This document shows positions 12,066-24,289 of a stretch of DNA of 64,000 nucleotides, piece after piece. A program made the position numbers and the translations under genes. The notes under the pieces were generated by a model. That model saw only the letters and a list, made by a program, of their open reading frames with translations. It was not told the origin of the DNA and made no database searches. How positions within the stretch are numbered: position 1 is the first letter of the stretch; each line of letters starts with the position of its first letter. The DNA comes from Eonycteris spelaea (taxonomy: Eukaryota; Chordata; Mammalia; Chiroptera; Pteropodidae), in assembly GCA_003508835.1 (NCBI GenBank), contig PUFA01000003.1, forward strand, positions 10,951,501-11,015,500. The letters are read 5' to 3'.

Positions 12066-13769
12066 TGTGACTCCAGGAGTCCCATGGTCCCAGACAGTCT
12101 TCCACATACTGAACAGGCCTGGGCTATGACCCCAGTGATGTCCTCAATGTTGGGCATGCCTAGGCAAAGGCCTGGGTCTCTTGGCCCCCAAGGAGATGAA
12201 CCCCCTTCCCGCCTGCCCAAGAAGGGGCTCTGAAAGGGAGAAGGGCTGGCAAAAGTGGGTTATGACCCCCACTTCCCCAAATCCCCACCTCTGATAGTGG
12301 GCGCTTGGTGAGAACTGAGGGTTGGAGGTTTCTTGTCAGCCAGACAGGCCGCGGACCATACTTGTTTCCTGGGCCGGCCACCCTTGTCTTACTTCCTTTG
12401 TTCCCCTCCCTCCTCCCGCTGGTGATATGGTCACCTTCCCAGGAGATAAGACCCGCCTGGCTCTGTCCTGACAAGCCCTTTCGGCCCTATCTCCAATCTT
12501 CTCTGGGTTTAGGATTAATAGACTTTTTCCTCGTTTGGGATCAATAAGTACAGAGAGAGGGGGGGAAAAAGGAAGGAAAAAAGTCAGCAGGATTAAGGGA
12601 AAAAAAGGGGACTGATAAAGATCTGGCCTGGGTAGTAGAGCCTTGGTGTTGCCAGGGATATCGCTAAGCCAGAGGTGTCACAGGTGGGGCAGGGGCGTGG
12701 GGATCATGTGTGGTCGTAGAGGTGTTTGTTCTGCTGGGTTGGGAGCAGGGGTGGCGGCCACCTGTGGGAGAGCAGGAATGGGGTGACGTCACAACTCATG
12801 GAAGGGCCCTGGGGACCCTCAGCCTCAGTCCAGGGCAGGTTACAGCCTGCATCTTGGCCTAGGAAGGATCTCTGAGTCCTGGGTTGCCTGTCCTGACATC
12901 TTCCCAGGTTCAGGAAGACCCTTCTCTCCCAGTAGCTAGTCCCCACCATGCAGGAGCTGGGCCCTCAAACTATCTCCTTCCAGGACCCCAGGATCCCTTG
13001 AGGGGGAGGGCTATTTAGCTGAGCTTGCCAACCCGGAGTCCCAAAACCCAGCTCTTTCTCAGTATTTCACAAAGCCTAATGGAAATTGCACATGTCCCCT
13101 TGATGAGGCTGCACAGAGAAAACAAAAATAGCACCTCGCTGCTTTTAGCAAGAATTATATCCACTCCATGTGGCTAACACTGGTTGCCGCATGCCGATCT
13201 GCAGCTCTGATTAGCCTTTGATTAATAAAAAATGGGGAAGGGAATCAATTATTTATTTAATAACAGCAGTTTGTTTTAAAGGCAAAACCTTTAAGAAAGC
13301 GAAGGACTCGGGGGTGGGGTGGGTTGGGAGGGGACCAGCGGAGGGTCTTGGGGGTGAGAAGTTTGGGAAGGAGGATTTCCATTGTGGAGCTGCTGTTCTC
13401 CGGTGACCTGGCTGGGAGGTCTGTTCCATCAGAGCTTTGAGGATATAGGGTGCAGCCCAGAGTTGGGGGAGCCAGAGCAGCTGGAGTCCTCAAGTGCAAG
13501 GCAGCTGTGGTCAGGAGGGTAGTGTGCTGGTCTGCTTTGGTCACTGTGGGGAGTGAGTGGGTGAGGCCACTCCTAGCTGTCCTCAGAGTCTGCCTGTTAC
13601 CTTTGGCCTCAATCTCCAGTGTGCCAACCCCTGGAAACCTCCCCAAGCAAGGTCCAGATGTCCAGGCCCTTGACCTCTTATGCCAGCTCCGCTCTCCCAT
13701 CCACGCAGGGGCCTGCCGCCCTGCCCAGCCAGACCGGGCTCCTCTCCCAGCACCTCTCCACCGTTACTC
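12066..13769. other. Intron sequence with CRE and AT-rich conserved-looking block
   Basis: No gene seen. The perfect CRE lies at 12784. The block 13080-13285 is AT-rich, repeat-free and rich in TAAT/ATTA homeodomain cores. Confidence 0.5.
12784..12791. promoter_or_regulatory. Full palindromic CRE (TGACGTCA)
   Basis: A perfect CREB/ATF site in otherwise CpG-poor intron sequence. Full CREs are rare by chance in CpG-depleted DNA. CREB control would fit a neuronal, activity-linked gene; this is inference. Confidence 0.5.
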
Positions 13770-14062
13770 AAACTGCTTTCTCCTTGCAGAGGGCACTTCT
13801 GCTGATCTTTGCATTTCACAATCATATCCATTCATCAAGGCCAAGATCGAAGGACACCCTGAGCAGCAGCTCCCCAAGTCATCCCCTCAGGAGACAGCCT
13901 TTCTTCTTCTGATCGTTCCCGGCACTTTGAATGTGTGTTCCTGTGGCAGTTTGGGAAAATGTGGCTTTGTACTTTATTTCTTTGTAGGTATTTTGAGGGC
14001 AGGGACCACGTCTCAGTCACTTTTGTAACCCCTGTCCAGGGTCTGTGGAATAATGAATGGAG
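13770..14062 (+). repeat. L2/CR1-clade LINE 3' end, diverged
   Basis: TTTTGAGGGCAGGGACCACG, TCTCAGTCACTTTTGTAACCC and CTGTGGAATAATGAATG match the L2-type 3' end; the upstream part is less certain. Confidence 0.55.
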
Positions 14063-14354
14063 GAGGAATGGATGCTATCTTTGGGGGAGACCATACCCCA
14101 TTTATATCTGAAACAGCTTTCAGATTAAGGAACAGACCTTTAAGGGAAATGACAATAGCTTCTTTGAGGGACACAGAGTAAATATATGCTTTTGCATCTG
14201 AGATAAGCAGATTAGAGACATGGGTGAGAAATTTGATTTTTTTTTTTTGTTTTCTGGAAGGTAGGGCAGAAAATAAAAAAGCTGAGTGACGCAGGGGTAA
14301 TTTTCTGAACCAAGCCTTTTGTCCATTGAAATAATTGGACTCCTCCCTCAGCAA

Positions 14355-14475
14355 TAATATTCAAACTCGGTTTTCTCATCTGTCAACTGGGATAATAATT
14401 CTTGTCCCACTGCACCCATAGGGCAGTTGCAAACCTTGCATGAGAGAAAACAAAGAGAGAACTTTGCAAAATAGA
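14355..14475 (+). repeat. MIR SINE fragment
   Basis: CGGTTTTCTCATCTGTCAACT, GGGATAATAATTCTTGTCC and CATAGGGCAGTTG match MIR core to 3' region. Confidence 0.65.
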
Positions 14476-16870
14476 AATTTCTCAGTAGGTGGGGTATGTA
14501 TCACCTATTTAGACAATTACCGGTCACCTAAAGTCATTGTCATAGTTCATCCTTCAGAAAGAGGCACACTGCACAATTATTCAGGCACCTAAGTCTTTCT
14601 TCCTGTCTCCATTATCTGCATATGTCCTATGGCAGTTAAATGTCCCAGAATTATCTGCGTTGTTGCTGTTACTCTCTTTAGCACTTACTAGTACAGGTGA
14701 CCACTTCCAGTGGGACACCTTCCAACAGGCTAGCTGGGCCACTCCAGATACCATGCCCTTAGCTCTGGTCAGAAATACGCACTTGCTTAGGCACAAATGT
14801 CTCCTCCAGATTGGTGAAATGCATTGGGTTTTCTGAAATGTTTGCTGTTCACAGACATTATCCTGTAAGTTCATCCCTAATTCCTTAGATGGGCGTTGGG
14901 AAACCCCAGAGAGGGAGCTGGATTTGCTGAGCCACACAGAGACTACTAAATGTTTTTCTGCCTGCAGCATGGCAGGTGGGAAGTTTTTGAATTGAGGGTT
15001 TCTAGCATGGAGTTGATGTCCCTGCCCTCCTAGCCTTCCCAGCCACTGCCCTCTATAGCAGGGGGTACGACTTGGATGGGGGGCTTTCTGATTCAGGGAA
15101 TAAACTACCTAGAAATTCAGCGGGTGGCTTTAAGAAACATGTTCATTTGGGACCCCCAAGCTCATAAGCTAGACGAATTAAAGGGCGACTATTCGCATGG
15201 CAGAGGATTCTTTCATTTCTAAAAGGATTCCTTATAAGGCTCTTCTGATGAGCAAACACAGCACATTTCAAATAGGATTCATTGTAAAAAAAAAAAAAGA
15301 TGACAAAAAAGAAGATAATAACAATTCGTGTTCACTATTTCAGGAGCAGTTCTTGTGAGAAGAGTAAGGCCCACCTGTTTCTCATCAAAGCTCCTGCAAG
15401 TCCCTCTCCTGGAGAAAGTGGAGAGCTGCAGAGAAGGGGAGAAATTTGGGGGATGGAGATGGAGGCCTTGCGATGATCGATTCTGTCCTCTGACTTGGAA
15501 GGAAACCTTGTTATTTCCTGTTGCAGGGCAGGGAGGAGGGTGGTCCTGGGGGTGGGTACTTGGTCTGCCCTGTTCCCTACTGACCTGACTTTATGGAGTG
15601 TATGTGGAGTTATTCCACAGCTTTGAATCCCACACGCTATACGGACAGATCTGCTGACCCAGCCTGGGCCGTGGACCTGGCCAGGGGGCCCTGATGGATT
15701 CCTCTTCTCTCATTCGTTACCAGCAGGCTCCTGGCTTTGGCAATATTTGCCTTATGGCATCAGTGCAGCATTTCCCGTATTCACAGAGTTAAATTAGTTA
15801 GCTGGATAGAAAGCTCAGAGATGATGTATCTAGTTGTCAGTCGTGACTTGGTGCTAATGGCACTACAATTTGGTTACAGCCCTCAGCGTCATTAATCATC
15901 GGCCCCCAGCCGGCTGCATATGGGGGTTCTGGGGACCGAGGAGGGCGGGCCGGCTTGGGCAGAGAGGTGCCCGGCACCCAGGCTGTGCCTCTCCCTCTTT
16001 CTCTGGGCAGTGCTCAGGCTCCGTCACCGGGCAGGTCGATGTCCCTCGTCCCCACTGCCACCAGCACCACCAGCACTGCGCACCTCTATTTATTAGCATC
16101 ATGCTACTTATGCTAATAGCAGACCGTACACTATTTCTGAGCATTAACATCTGCTCCAAGCAGCCGACTTTCACTTACAGAAACTGATTTCAGCTCAGTC
16201 AAGCAGATAAACAGAGAAATCAAAGCAGGTGGCTGAAAGTGAAGGAGGAATTCTCAATTCCTGCATTCAACCGATGAACTTCACTAAAGCCATAATTAAT
16301 ATTCAGATAACTATATTCCGACACATAGAATAAACAAGATCATTTAAAGGATGCAAAATACATCCCCAGGGCCAGAGGGGAAGAAGAGGGAGGGGAAGAG
16401 AGGGAAGGCAGGCAGAGGACTGAATATGAATGCAGACACTTCCCGGGCTGGCCTATTGTCTGCAGGGTTTCAGTCTTGGAGACAGGGGACATGCCTCACA
16501 CGGCCACCAATCTGGGTGTTTACAGAGCCCCTTCTGCAGGCCAGCGGGGGCTAAGACCACTCGCAACACTGTAAGAAACAAGGGGAGTCTGAAGCGCGGC
16601 ATCCGGGAGGCAGGGCTGTCTACGTTGTGAACTGGCAGAAACTGCCCTCTGCACTCCTCTCCTCTTGAAGGATGCTCGCCCTGGGGCCCCAGCTGCCGTG
16701 CCTGTCTCCCTGCGCCCAGGCCCTCTTCTATAGAACATGCTGCTGGGTATCCTTCCTGCCTGCGATGGGCAATTCCAGAATTAAAAATAATACCTCCGTA
16801 TGATTTGGCCGAGGCCAAATCCAATTCTTTATATTATATTGAAAGCTATGAGATAGTATATCCCTTATTG
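14476..16870. other. Intron sequence with a long conserved-looking block
   Basis: No gene seen. A 12-A run ends at 15298. The stretch 15770-16350 is repeat-free, mixed GC then AT-rich, with ATTAATCATC, TTAGCATCATGCT and CATAATTAATATTCAG, the texture of a deeply conserved enhancer. Confidence 0.5.
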
Positions 16871-17095
16871 CAGGGGTCCCCAACACCCCGGCAACAAACT
16901 GGTACTAGTCCGTGGCCTGTTAGGAACCGGGCTGCACAGCAGGAGGTGAGCGGCAGGCAGGTGAGCGAAGCTTCATCTGTATCTGCAGCCACTTCCCAGG
17001 TCTAGTGTCACCACCTCAGCTCCACCTCAGATCGTCCGGCATTCGATTCTCATAGGAGCACCGGTCCCTGGTGCCACGACGGTTGGGGACCACTG
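16871..17095 (+). mobile_element. MER1-type (hAT-Charlie) non-autonomous element, internally deleted
   Basis: Terminal inverted repeats CAGGGGTCCCCAAC and GTTGGGGACCACTG bound a 225-bp copy with GTCCGTGGCCTGTTAGGAAC, GCACAGCAGGAGGTGAGCGG and GGTCCCTGGTGCCACGACGG. The middle is shorter than the usual 337-527 bp MER1 forms. As best I recall, MER1 copies are typical of primates. Confidence 0.8.
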
Positions 17096-17727
17096 CCTTG
17101 GATTTATTTACCTCTTTTGGTTGGTTTCCTAGTTAGTCATTTCGGAACTGTTAAAATAAGACTAATGCCACCATCTGGAACCATTCCAAAGGTGATCATT
17201 CCTGATCTCCAAAGAGCAATGGCCCTTCCCAACCAGGAGACAGTCCCCATGTGACTTGGAGATGCACATGGCAAGATCCTGGACTCACTCACTTTATCTC
17301 GTTAGCATAGCAGGATGGTGAGAGTGACAGGAAAAGGTAATGGATCCCATCGCCCACTGTGATACACACTCCCGTGTGTGCGTGCACACATGGGCTACAT
17401 AGAGAATTTATACAAGTCTATCGTTTAAGAATGTGTATAGGTACCATCGTGAGCTCTGAGGGGACATAAAGTGACCAGGGTCCTTTGCGTGGGATCCAAA
17501 CCAACCCTGAGACCTACAAGAAGGTCGGGCAGACACAAGAACATGGGGACGCCGAGGGGCCAGCTCAGGTGTGCCTTGACTTCATAGGGTTCAGCACTGA
17601 ACCTCATCTGAATCCCTACCGGTCATGCCAAACAGAGAGCGGAGTCGTCCCTGGTGAAAGGCCTTTGCTGACTTTCACTCCACTCTGCTCTTTCTGGTTC
17701 CTGAGCTGCAAGGGCCCTGTGGCTAAA

Positions 17728-17728
17728 C

Positions 17729-17761
<33 letters not shown>

Positions 17762-17782
17762 GCAACACAGCAACAACAACAG
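17728..17782. repeat. (CAA)n microsatellite with interruptions
   Basis: About eleven clean CAA units, then CAGCAACACAG interruptions and three more units. It reads UUG repeats in the CELF4 pre-mRNA. Confidence 0.93.
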
Positions 17783-18379
17783 AATGTTATTGATAACTTT
17801 AATTTTCACTTTGGGGAGACATTCATCTCCCTCCCCATGCTCCTGCACATATGTCCTGTTTATGTCTCCTCCTCTGAGAATGCTGTCGACAATGCTGGGA
17901 GCCACAAGCTGTGTCCTGGGTGCCATCAAGGCTCCTCTGGAACCACTTGCTTTGCGGCTGAAATTTCCCCTGACGTCTAGAAAATTTTTTTTTTGGTTTC
18001 CTTGGAAATGACTCTCTCTCTGAATCACAGCTGTTTGCAGAGATGAGGGGAGGTGGGAGGATATTCCCTGGAGGGGTGTTTGGGCACGGGGAGGGGTGAG
18101 ACCAACAGGGTTCCCCAGGGAAAGCTGAGTGCTACACAGGCCAGAAGGGCTATGGGGTGATGCTGGGGGTCGTCAGGAGCCCCTGGGGACAGGCTTTAGT
18201 GCACAAGGTGGGTTGGAGCCTGGACAACTGGGAACTCTTCTTCTCTCTGGAGCCTGCCTCTCTTCTATGTGTCCTCCTGCCTGCCCACCCCCTCTCTGAA
18301 GGAACTAGCTGAGCGACAGCCATCTTCCCAGCCTGGGCTAGGGTGTCTCTAGCTACAGGTCTATGCCAGGCACCTGTGT

Positions 18380-18560
18380 GGTACTTATGCCTTTCCTACA
18401 CTTCTTTGTCTGCTTTGAGCATCACAACATCAGCGTGAGGGAAGCAAGGCAGGGGTTACCACTGCATTTTCAGAGGCAGATACAGAGCCATAAAGAGATT
18501 GTGACACACCTGAGACAGTGGTGTGAGTTAATGAATGGCAGAGACAGGTTGATCTCCAAC
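18380..18560 (-). repeat. MIR SINE, reversed, diverged
   Basis: TGAGCATCACAAC, CAGAGGCAGATACAGAGCC and ATGAATGGCAGAGACAGG follow reversed MIR order with many changes. Confidence 0.5.
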
Positions 18561-19917
18561 CCCTAGCTTGGCAGGTCCTGACGCATTCTATATTTGCTTC
18601 TTCCCACCTCCGCACAACCTGCAGACGTGCACATCTACCTCACAAGGCCACAGGCTCGTGCAGACAGCCCACGTCCCCAGCTTGCTGTGTCTCCCACACA
18701 CGCTTCTGCACGTAAAGCTTCGTGGTCTGAGAAAGACAAGGATGACACCTCCCGGCTGGCATGCGCTGTGTGCTGCGTGCTGAGGGAGGAGGCGCCCACC
18801 TTGCCAGGAGGCTCTGGCTGACTGACTACACAAGATCCACACACATGCGACTGAGGACAGACACGACCTGATGTGGCACGGTGCAGCCCAGCCGTTGCCG
18901 GTCTGCTCCTGGCCCCCAGCAGGGCCAGCCGGCTGATGCAGCTGGTCACCCGCATCAGCCCGATGTTCCTGCCGCCCTTCTGGCCACTCAGCGCGCACCC
19001 ATGCTTTCTCCCACTCCGGATCTCCCTGTTCCCCCAGGTCCTCCTTCTCCCCTCGGGTTTCCTGCTCCACACTCAGTTACCATCACTTGATCATTATTGT
19101 CATCTGAGTCTCCAAACTGCCATTTTCCATGCCAGACATAAGCTTGTTCTCAGAGTGAAGAGAAGAAAAACCGAATTCAGACCCCGATCCTCTGGAGTTT
19201 GGGAACTCTCACTCAGGCTGGGCGGAAGTGGGCCTGTGTATACTCAGAGGACCTGGGCTGTTCAGCTAGGAGGGGACCTCTAGTCAAGAGGAGTCCTGCG
19301 AAATCCTTGGGGTGTCTTTCTGAGAAGAGCAATCAGAGTGCTAATGGTGAGTGGCCTTTATTATTAAGGCAGGAAGGCTGGTTCCCAGTCAGGTCTCTGT
19401 GAAAGGACATGGTTCCTCTGTCATGTGTCTGCAAAAAGACATGAAAATTGCAGGTCTTCGGGGACCGTTTCGGGCTGCTCTCTCCACCCTAACTCCACAT
19501 GCATGGCCTTTCAGGAGCTCTTTCTAGTCCACTGGCTGGCTGTGGGGGACTTAGGGGTGAACCCCAGAGGTGGTCACAGATGGAGAGTCCCCTCCTTGTT
19601 TGCCTACAGAAAGCACACCCATTTTATGTCACAATCAGGCATGGGCTCATCTTGGGAGAAACCTCTTTTAATCAAGTCCGGGTGCCACCTTTAGGGATGT
19701 GCTCGATTTGGGGACGGCTGAGATTACTTTTGCCCACGCAAGCATACCCCTAGGAGTTCCACCGTCCAGGCGACAGCTGCCTGGGTCCCTCTCCCATCTG
19801 GTGCACCCCATTCAGGTGTGTGAGTGTGGATATTTGTGCCCTGTGCCCAAAGGGCCCCAGGTCTGAATCCAGAACCAGGGGCTGCCACTCTACCGGTGAG
19901 GCTGTGCAGCAGTCCTG

Positions 19918-19931
19918 GTGCCCTCTGCTGG
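19918..19931 (-). promoter_or_regulatory. CTCF core motif, perfect match
   Basis: The minus strand reads CCAGCAGAGGGCAC, matching all 14 positions of the degenerate core CCASYAGRKGGCRS. The motif points left. Occupancy and looping are inferred. Confidence 0.55.
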
Positions 19932-20127
19932 CCACATCTGAAAACACAGGCAGCCTCCATCCCGCCGCTGGGCGGGACGTTTCAGGAGACTTCCAGGATA
20001 GACAAAGCTGACTGAGGGGAGATGACTATCCTTTCCCTGCCATGTGCACTGCTGAGAGCCTAATCTCTGTGCTGTCTCCATAGGGATCCATCCCCTTTTC
20101 CTCATCTCCCTTTGGTGGGAGGATCTC

Positions 20128-20215
20128 ATGCCTGGCTCTAGTCTTTATCAGCTGTGCTGCCCTGGGCAAGGTGCCCAGCCTCTCTGGACCTCATTTTGTT
20201 CTCTATGATATCTTA
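20128..20215 (+). repeat. MIR SINE fragment
   Basis: CTGGCTCTAGTC, CAGCTGTGCTGCCCTGGGCA, AGCCTCTCTGGACCTCATTTTG match the MIR core. Confidence 0.65.
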
Positions 20216-20337
20216 CCCAGAAACTTCAAAGCCCATTTACAATACCAGTTACTATTTGTAATCTTTCCCACCCAGGGTCCCACCCACCTAGGAATGTCCA
20301 TCTAACCTTTGGCTGCCGAGGCCTTGGGCCTCGCTCT

Positions 20338-20455
20338 CAGGCTCTCCGCTCCTTGAGGGCAGATTTTCATTCACAGCTTTTCTCTTTTTTGAATCCCCTG
20401 CAATTCTGTCTTTACACAGAACAGGCAGTTAACAAATACCTGTTGAACTGATTTG
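20338..20455 (+). repeat. L2 3' end
   Basis: CGCTCCTTGAGGGCAG, GAATCCCCTGCAATTCTG and AACAAATACCTGTTGAACTGA match the L2 3' end. Confidence 0.7.
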
Positions 20456-21029
20456 TTAAAATGGCTGCCTTGGACTAGAAATTCCCTCAGGTGTCTCCTG
20501 GGCTCTGGTTCTCTTTCATTCCAATTGTCGCATGTGGATTGGTCTCATCTCCCAGGTGAGCCTTTAGATCCCAGAGGGCAAGGTGTGAGGGAATCACTGT
20601 CCCGATGCTTTACTGAATTGAGAAAGCAATTTTGACATTGTGAAACAGTTATGCACATGGTTCTCCTTCTCTCTCTCACCAAGCGGTATGTTTTCAGGGC
20701 AAGACAGGAAGATGTAGGCTATAAAGAACATGCTAAGGCCCAACTCCGCTGTTTCTAACCCTTGTTCTCCCGCCCTCCGGGCACACTTCCCCTCATCCGC
20801 ATCCCCGCATCCCAGTGCCCGTCTCTGCCCCACAGCATCTCTTTGCCATTGTGCCCTTTCCCCAGGCCAGTGGTGACCTCTGAGGCTTCCAACTGGCTCC
20901 TTCCCCAGCCCGTAAATGTCGGGCTTGAGTATGAGGCACTCCTCTGTCTTGTCAGAGTTGAGATGCACTCCCTTACATGATTCCTCTCAGGCTGCCCCGG
21001 CACAGCAAACACGCTGCCTCCTGGAAACG

Positions 21030-21275
21030 ATGGTAGCAGCTAACATTTATTAATAGCTCACAATGTGCGGGAGCCACGCTGAGCACTTTGCACATATTAT
21101 CTCACAGAACGCTCCTAACAACCCTCTACCAGGGCTCTATTATTATCTTTGTTTTATCAAGAGAAAGCAGAGGTACAGAGAAGTGAAGCCACTTGTCTAA
21201 GGTCACACAGCTAGAGAGTGGGAGAGTCAGCATTTGAACTCAAGCAGTTCGATTCTGGAGCCCATGTTCATGACA
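21030..21275 (-). repeat. MIR SINE, reversed, near full length
   Basis: CTAACATTTATTAATAGCTC, TTGCACATATTATCTCACAG, AAGGTCACACAGCTAGAG and GAACTCAAGCAG give a textbook reversed MIR. Confidence 0.9.
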
Positions 21276-22659
21276 TTCTTTCCGGGAGCAGGGTGTCTGG
21301 GGTGGTGGACAAGGACTAGGCACCTCTCTCTCTCACATACACACACACACAGACTTGTGCTGTGCATACGTGAACATTCCCGTGAAGCCCACACATGCCC
21401 ACACGTTTCTACGATGTTAGTGTGTACACGCACGGTGTCCTCAGTTCCTTACTGGCCTGCAGTATTTTAGAAAAATGCTGTCTATCAGAATTTTCTGTGA
21501 TGAAGGAAATGTTTTATGTCTGCACAGTCTAATATGGTTAGTTACCAGTTAGTTACTTGCGGCTCTTGAATCCTTGAACCATGGCCATAAAACTGAGGAA
21601 TTGAATTTTTAATTATATTTAAGTAAAATTAATTTAAATGTATATGTAAATAGCTACATTTGTCTGTCAGCTGCCCGGCTGGCCACGTTGTGGGATGCTT
21701 GTAAGGGTAGTGGTGGTGTGGCCGTGTGTCTCTATGATGGGGATGAGGAAGGAGGCTTGGCTCTGGAGTGTCTCAGGAGAACAGTTTGGGTGTTGCAGGC
21801 CGGCCTGTGACTCTGGCGGGAACATTTCACCTGCAGTCTCCTTTGCCCCTGTCCAGCCTGCTGGAGCCTGCCAGGTGCCTAGATGAATGATTTCAGCCCT
21901 AATTTGTAAGTAAAACATCAGCTTATTTTGTTATGTGTTGCTTTTATTAGTTTTAACTTTAAAAGAGAGAAAAAAAGGGACAGCAGTCTGCCTCAGGCAT
22001 TTATTTGGTGGTGGCTCTGGGGGCCAAACAAGTCCTTGTAGGATGCTTTTCTTCCTGGAATTCAGAGAAGCCACTGGTGAGGTCAGGCTGGCAGGGCCGG
22101 TAGGGTGGGGGTGTGCAGGCCGCAAGGACACGGGTGGTGGGGCAGGCAGAGGGAGAGGCCTCAGCGGCTGCAGAGGAAAGAACCCTCCGCGACCTATATC
22201 TCTGCTGTGAATCTGGCTGACTCACCCCTGGACAGTTCCCACTCTCCCTCCTGGGAGGAATGCAACCTTGGCATCCTGGGAAGAGATGCTCCAAGGAAGA
22301 CGCCACCGTGGCAGTGACCCTGGCAAAAGCTAGAGAGAATGAAGCTGCAGCAGGAGGGACTTAGGCGGGAGCATAGGAGGGACAGACCCAGGCTAAGTCT
22401 GGGAGATGGTATGAGGGGGGATGAGGTGGGAGGAACGGTCTCCTTTGCTGCATACACTAATGACTAAAGGAGGGTCAGTGGTGTCCAGTGCTGGTGCGTG
22501 CCTGCCTCAGCTGGGGAGAGGACCCCTGGACCCTGTCTCAGGCTTCATGCAAGCCCAACTCATAGTGTGTATTGCACAGTCCGTGACCTAATTGATGCTC
22601 AGACCACACTAGGAAGAACAACAATCACATCTGTGAAATCTCGTTTAATGTGTTCTATT
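21276..22659. other. Intron sequence without recognised gene
   Basis: A short CA run lies at 21335-21352 and an AT-rich patch at 21595-21660. Nothing else is recognised. Confidence 0.5.
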
Positions 22660-23655
22660 ATAAATGACTTTAAATCTCATGCCACATGCATGCCTCTCAT
22701 ACTTATGCGTCTCGCCCAGGGCTGCACTCAGCTCCAGGTTCGGATATTCACTTGCCTTCTTAGTGCCTCCACTTGGATGTCTGACTGGCATGCCACGCGC
22801 AGCCTGGCCAAATCAGAATTTTGACCTTCCACCCCTAAAACATATTCCTTCCCAGGAAATGGCGCCACTCACTGCTGAGTGGCTCACGTCTTCCTGGGCT
22901 CCCCTCTTTGCCTTCACTTTACCTCCAATTCATCTACAAGTCCTAAGACGCATCTCCCCAATACATCCTGAGCCCATCTATTTCTCCCACCTTCCCTGTC
23001 CACCCTGATCCACACCCTCGTCATTGCTCTCCTGGCCACCCGCACCTCCCTGTCTGCTCTCCTACAGTAGCTGGCTCCACACAGCAGACAGAGAGATCTC
23101 TGTGAAATGTACATAGGAGTGTGCCCCTTCCAGTTTCCCACTATACTTTGAATGCAATTCAGCACCCCCTTGACCTGCCAAGCCTGACGCAACCTGCCCC
23201 CTCCATCCGCCTTCCGCCTGCCTCTCCCAATCACCCCACCTGTGTTTCTGTCCCTCTGGACTTTCTGCGGTCTCTTGAGCACATGAAGCCCAGTACTACC
23301 TCAGGACCTTTGCACTTGTTCGTCCCCCAGCCCAAGTGCTCTCTCCTTCCATCTCTGTTTGTTGTTTGGATCTGAACTTCACGGTCAACTCCTGAGGTAC
23401 GCCATCCCTGCTCACACAGTATGGGGCAGCTCCAGCCACTCCATACCCCATCCATACTTTTTAAGCCTAAGCATAGCATATACTACCAGGTATTTAATTT
23501 TTATTTTTAATTTATCACCTAATTCTCATGAAAATGGAAGCACCAGGAGAGTCAGGCGTTTATCTGCCTTGGTCATTGTTGTGTCTTAGCAACTAAATTC
23601 TTGCCTGGCACAGAGTGGGTGATCGATACTACTTGTGAATGAATAAATTATTTAA
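22660..23655 (+). mobile_element. L2 LINE, 3' kilobase
   Basis: CCACTTGGATGTCTGACTGG, TTTGAATGCAATTCAGC, CCTCAGGACCTTTGCACTTG and the end CTTGCCTGGCACAGAGTGGG with TGAATGAATAAAT follow L2 in order over about 1 kb. No open frame survives. Confidence 0.88.
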
Positions 23656-23879
23656 TTCTGATGGTGTTCGTCTGAGAAGGCTTTTTGCCTGGGGTAAGTT
23701 GTGAGTTCATGAATGTGTTTCCTGGACTGGCTCTTGTATATGAATTGCAAGACTAATTAAACTCATACATATTTGTGGAAATGCAAATATAATTTTATTT
23801 ACCAATGACTGTAATAAAGGTAAATGCTCCTTACTTAAACAAACAATTCACTTTGGGAATAAAGCTGTAAACAGAAGCA

Positions 23880-24000
23880 ATAAATAAACACTCATTATTG
23901 AGTGCTTACTGTGTATCCACTGAACGTCAGGAGCTGGCTGTTCTGATCCCGCATCACGGTATTCGCACACATGAGGACTTTCTCATCCCCGAACACGGGG
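23880..24000 (-). repeat. MIR SINE 3' end, reversed fragment
   Basis: ACACTCATTATTGAGTGCTTA and CTGTGTATCCACTGAACG resemble the reversed MIR 3' end; the remainder is diverged. Confidence 0.5.
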
Positions 24001-24049
24001 TTTAAGCATAACAAGCACTCTTTCTTCACCACGCCTGTGACTTTTGGGG

Positions 24050-24285
24050 GCGGATGCTGCCTCGGCATCCCTGCTCTGCCATTTCCTCACTGTGTGACCT
24101 AGGAAGTTATTTAAACTCTCTGAGCTTCCGTTTTGTTTTGGTTTTTGTTTTTTTTTGTTTTTTGTCTGCAAAACAGAGACAGAAGCTGAACCTTCCTCCT
24201 AAAAGAACTGAGAGTATTAATTGAGATGGCACATTAGAATGCTTGGTATAGCGCTGAGCACATGGTAAATGATAAAGACATGATA
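24050..24285 (+). repeat. MIR SINE interrupted by a T/G-rich run
   Basis: CTGCCATTTCCTCACTGTGT, GACCTAGGAAGTTATTTAAAC and, after a TTTTG-rich insertion (24132-24162), GTCTGCAAAACAGAGACAG, AGTATTAATTGAGATGGCAC and GCGCTGAGCACATGGTAAAT match MIR. Confidence 0.8.
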
Positions 24286-24289
24286 ACCA

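Larger units (their letters stand above)
17096..20127. other. Intron sequence with CAA repeat, one MIR and a CTCF motif
   Basis: No gene seen. Contents: (CAA)n at 17728-17782, a diverged reversed MIR at about 18380-18560, a moderately CpG-rich patch at 18860-19030 and the CTCF core at 19918. Confidence 0.5.

Noticed and set aside
13450..14028. 192-codon open frame on +
   Set aside because: Its 3' part overlaps an L2-type repeat end; no domain.
21030..21275. tRNA-like sequence within MIR copies
   Set aside because: MIR derives from tRNA but the boxes are diverged and no cloverleaf is seen; not a tRNA gene.
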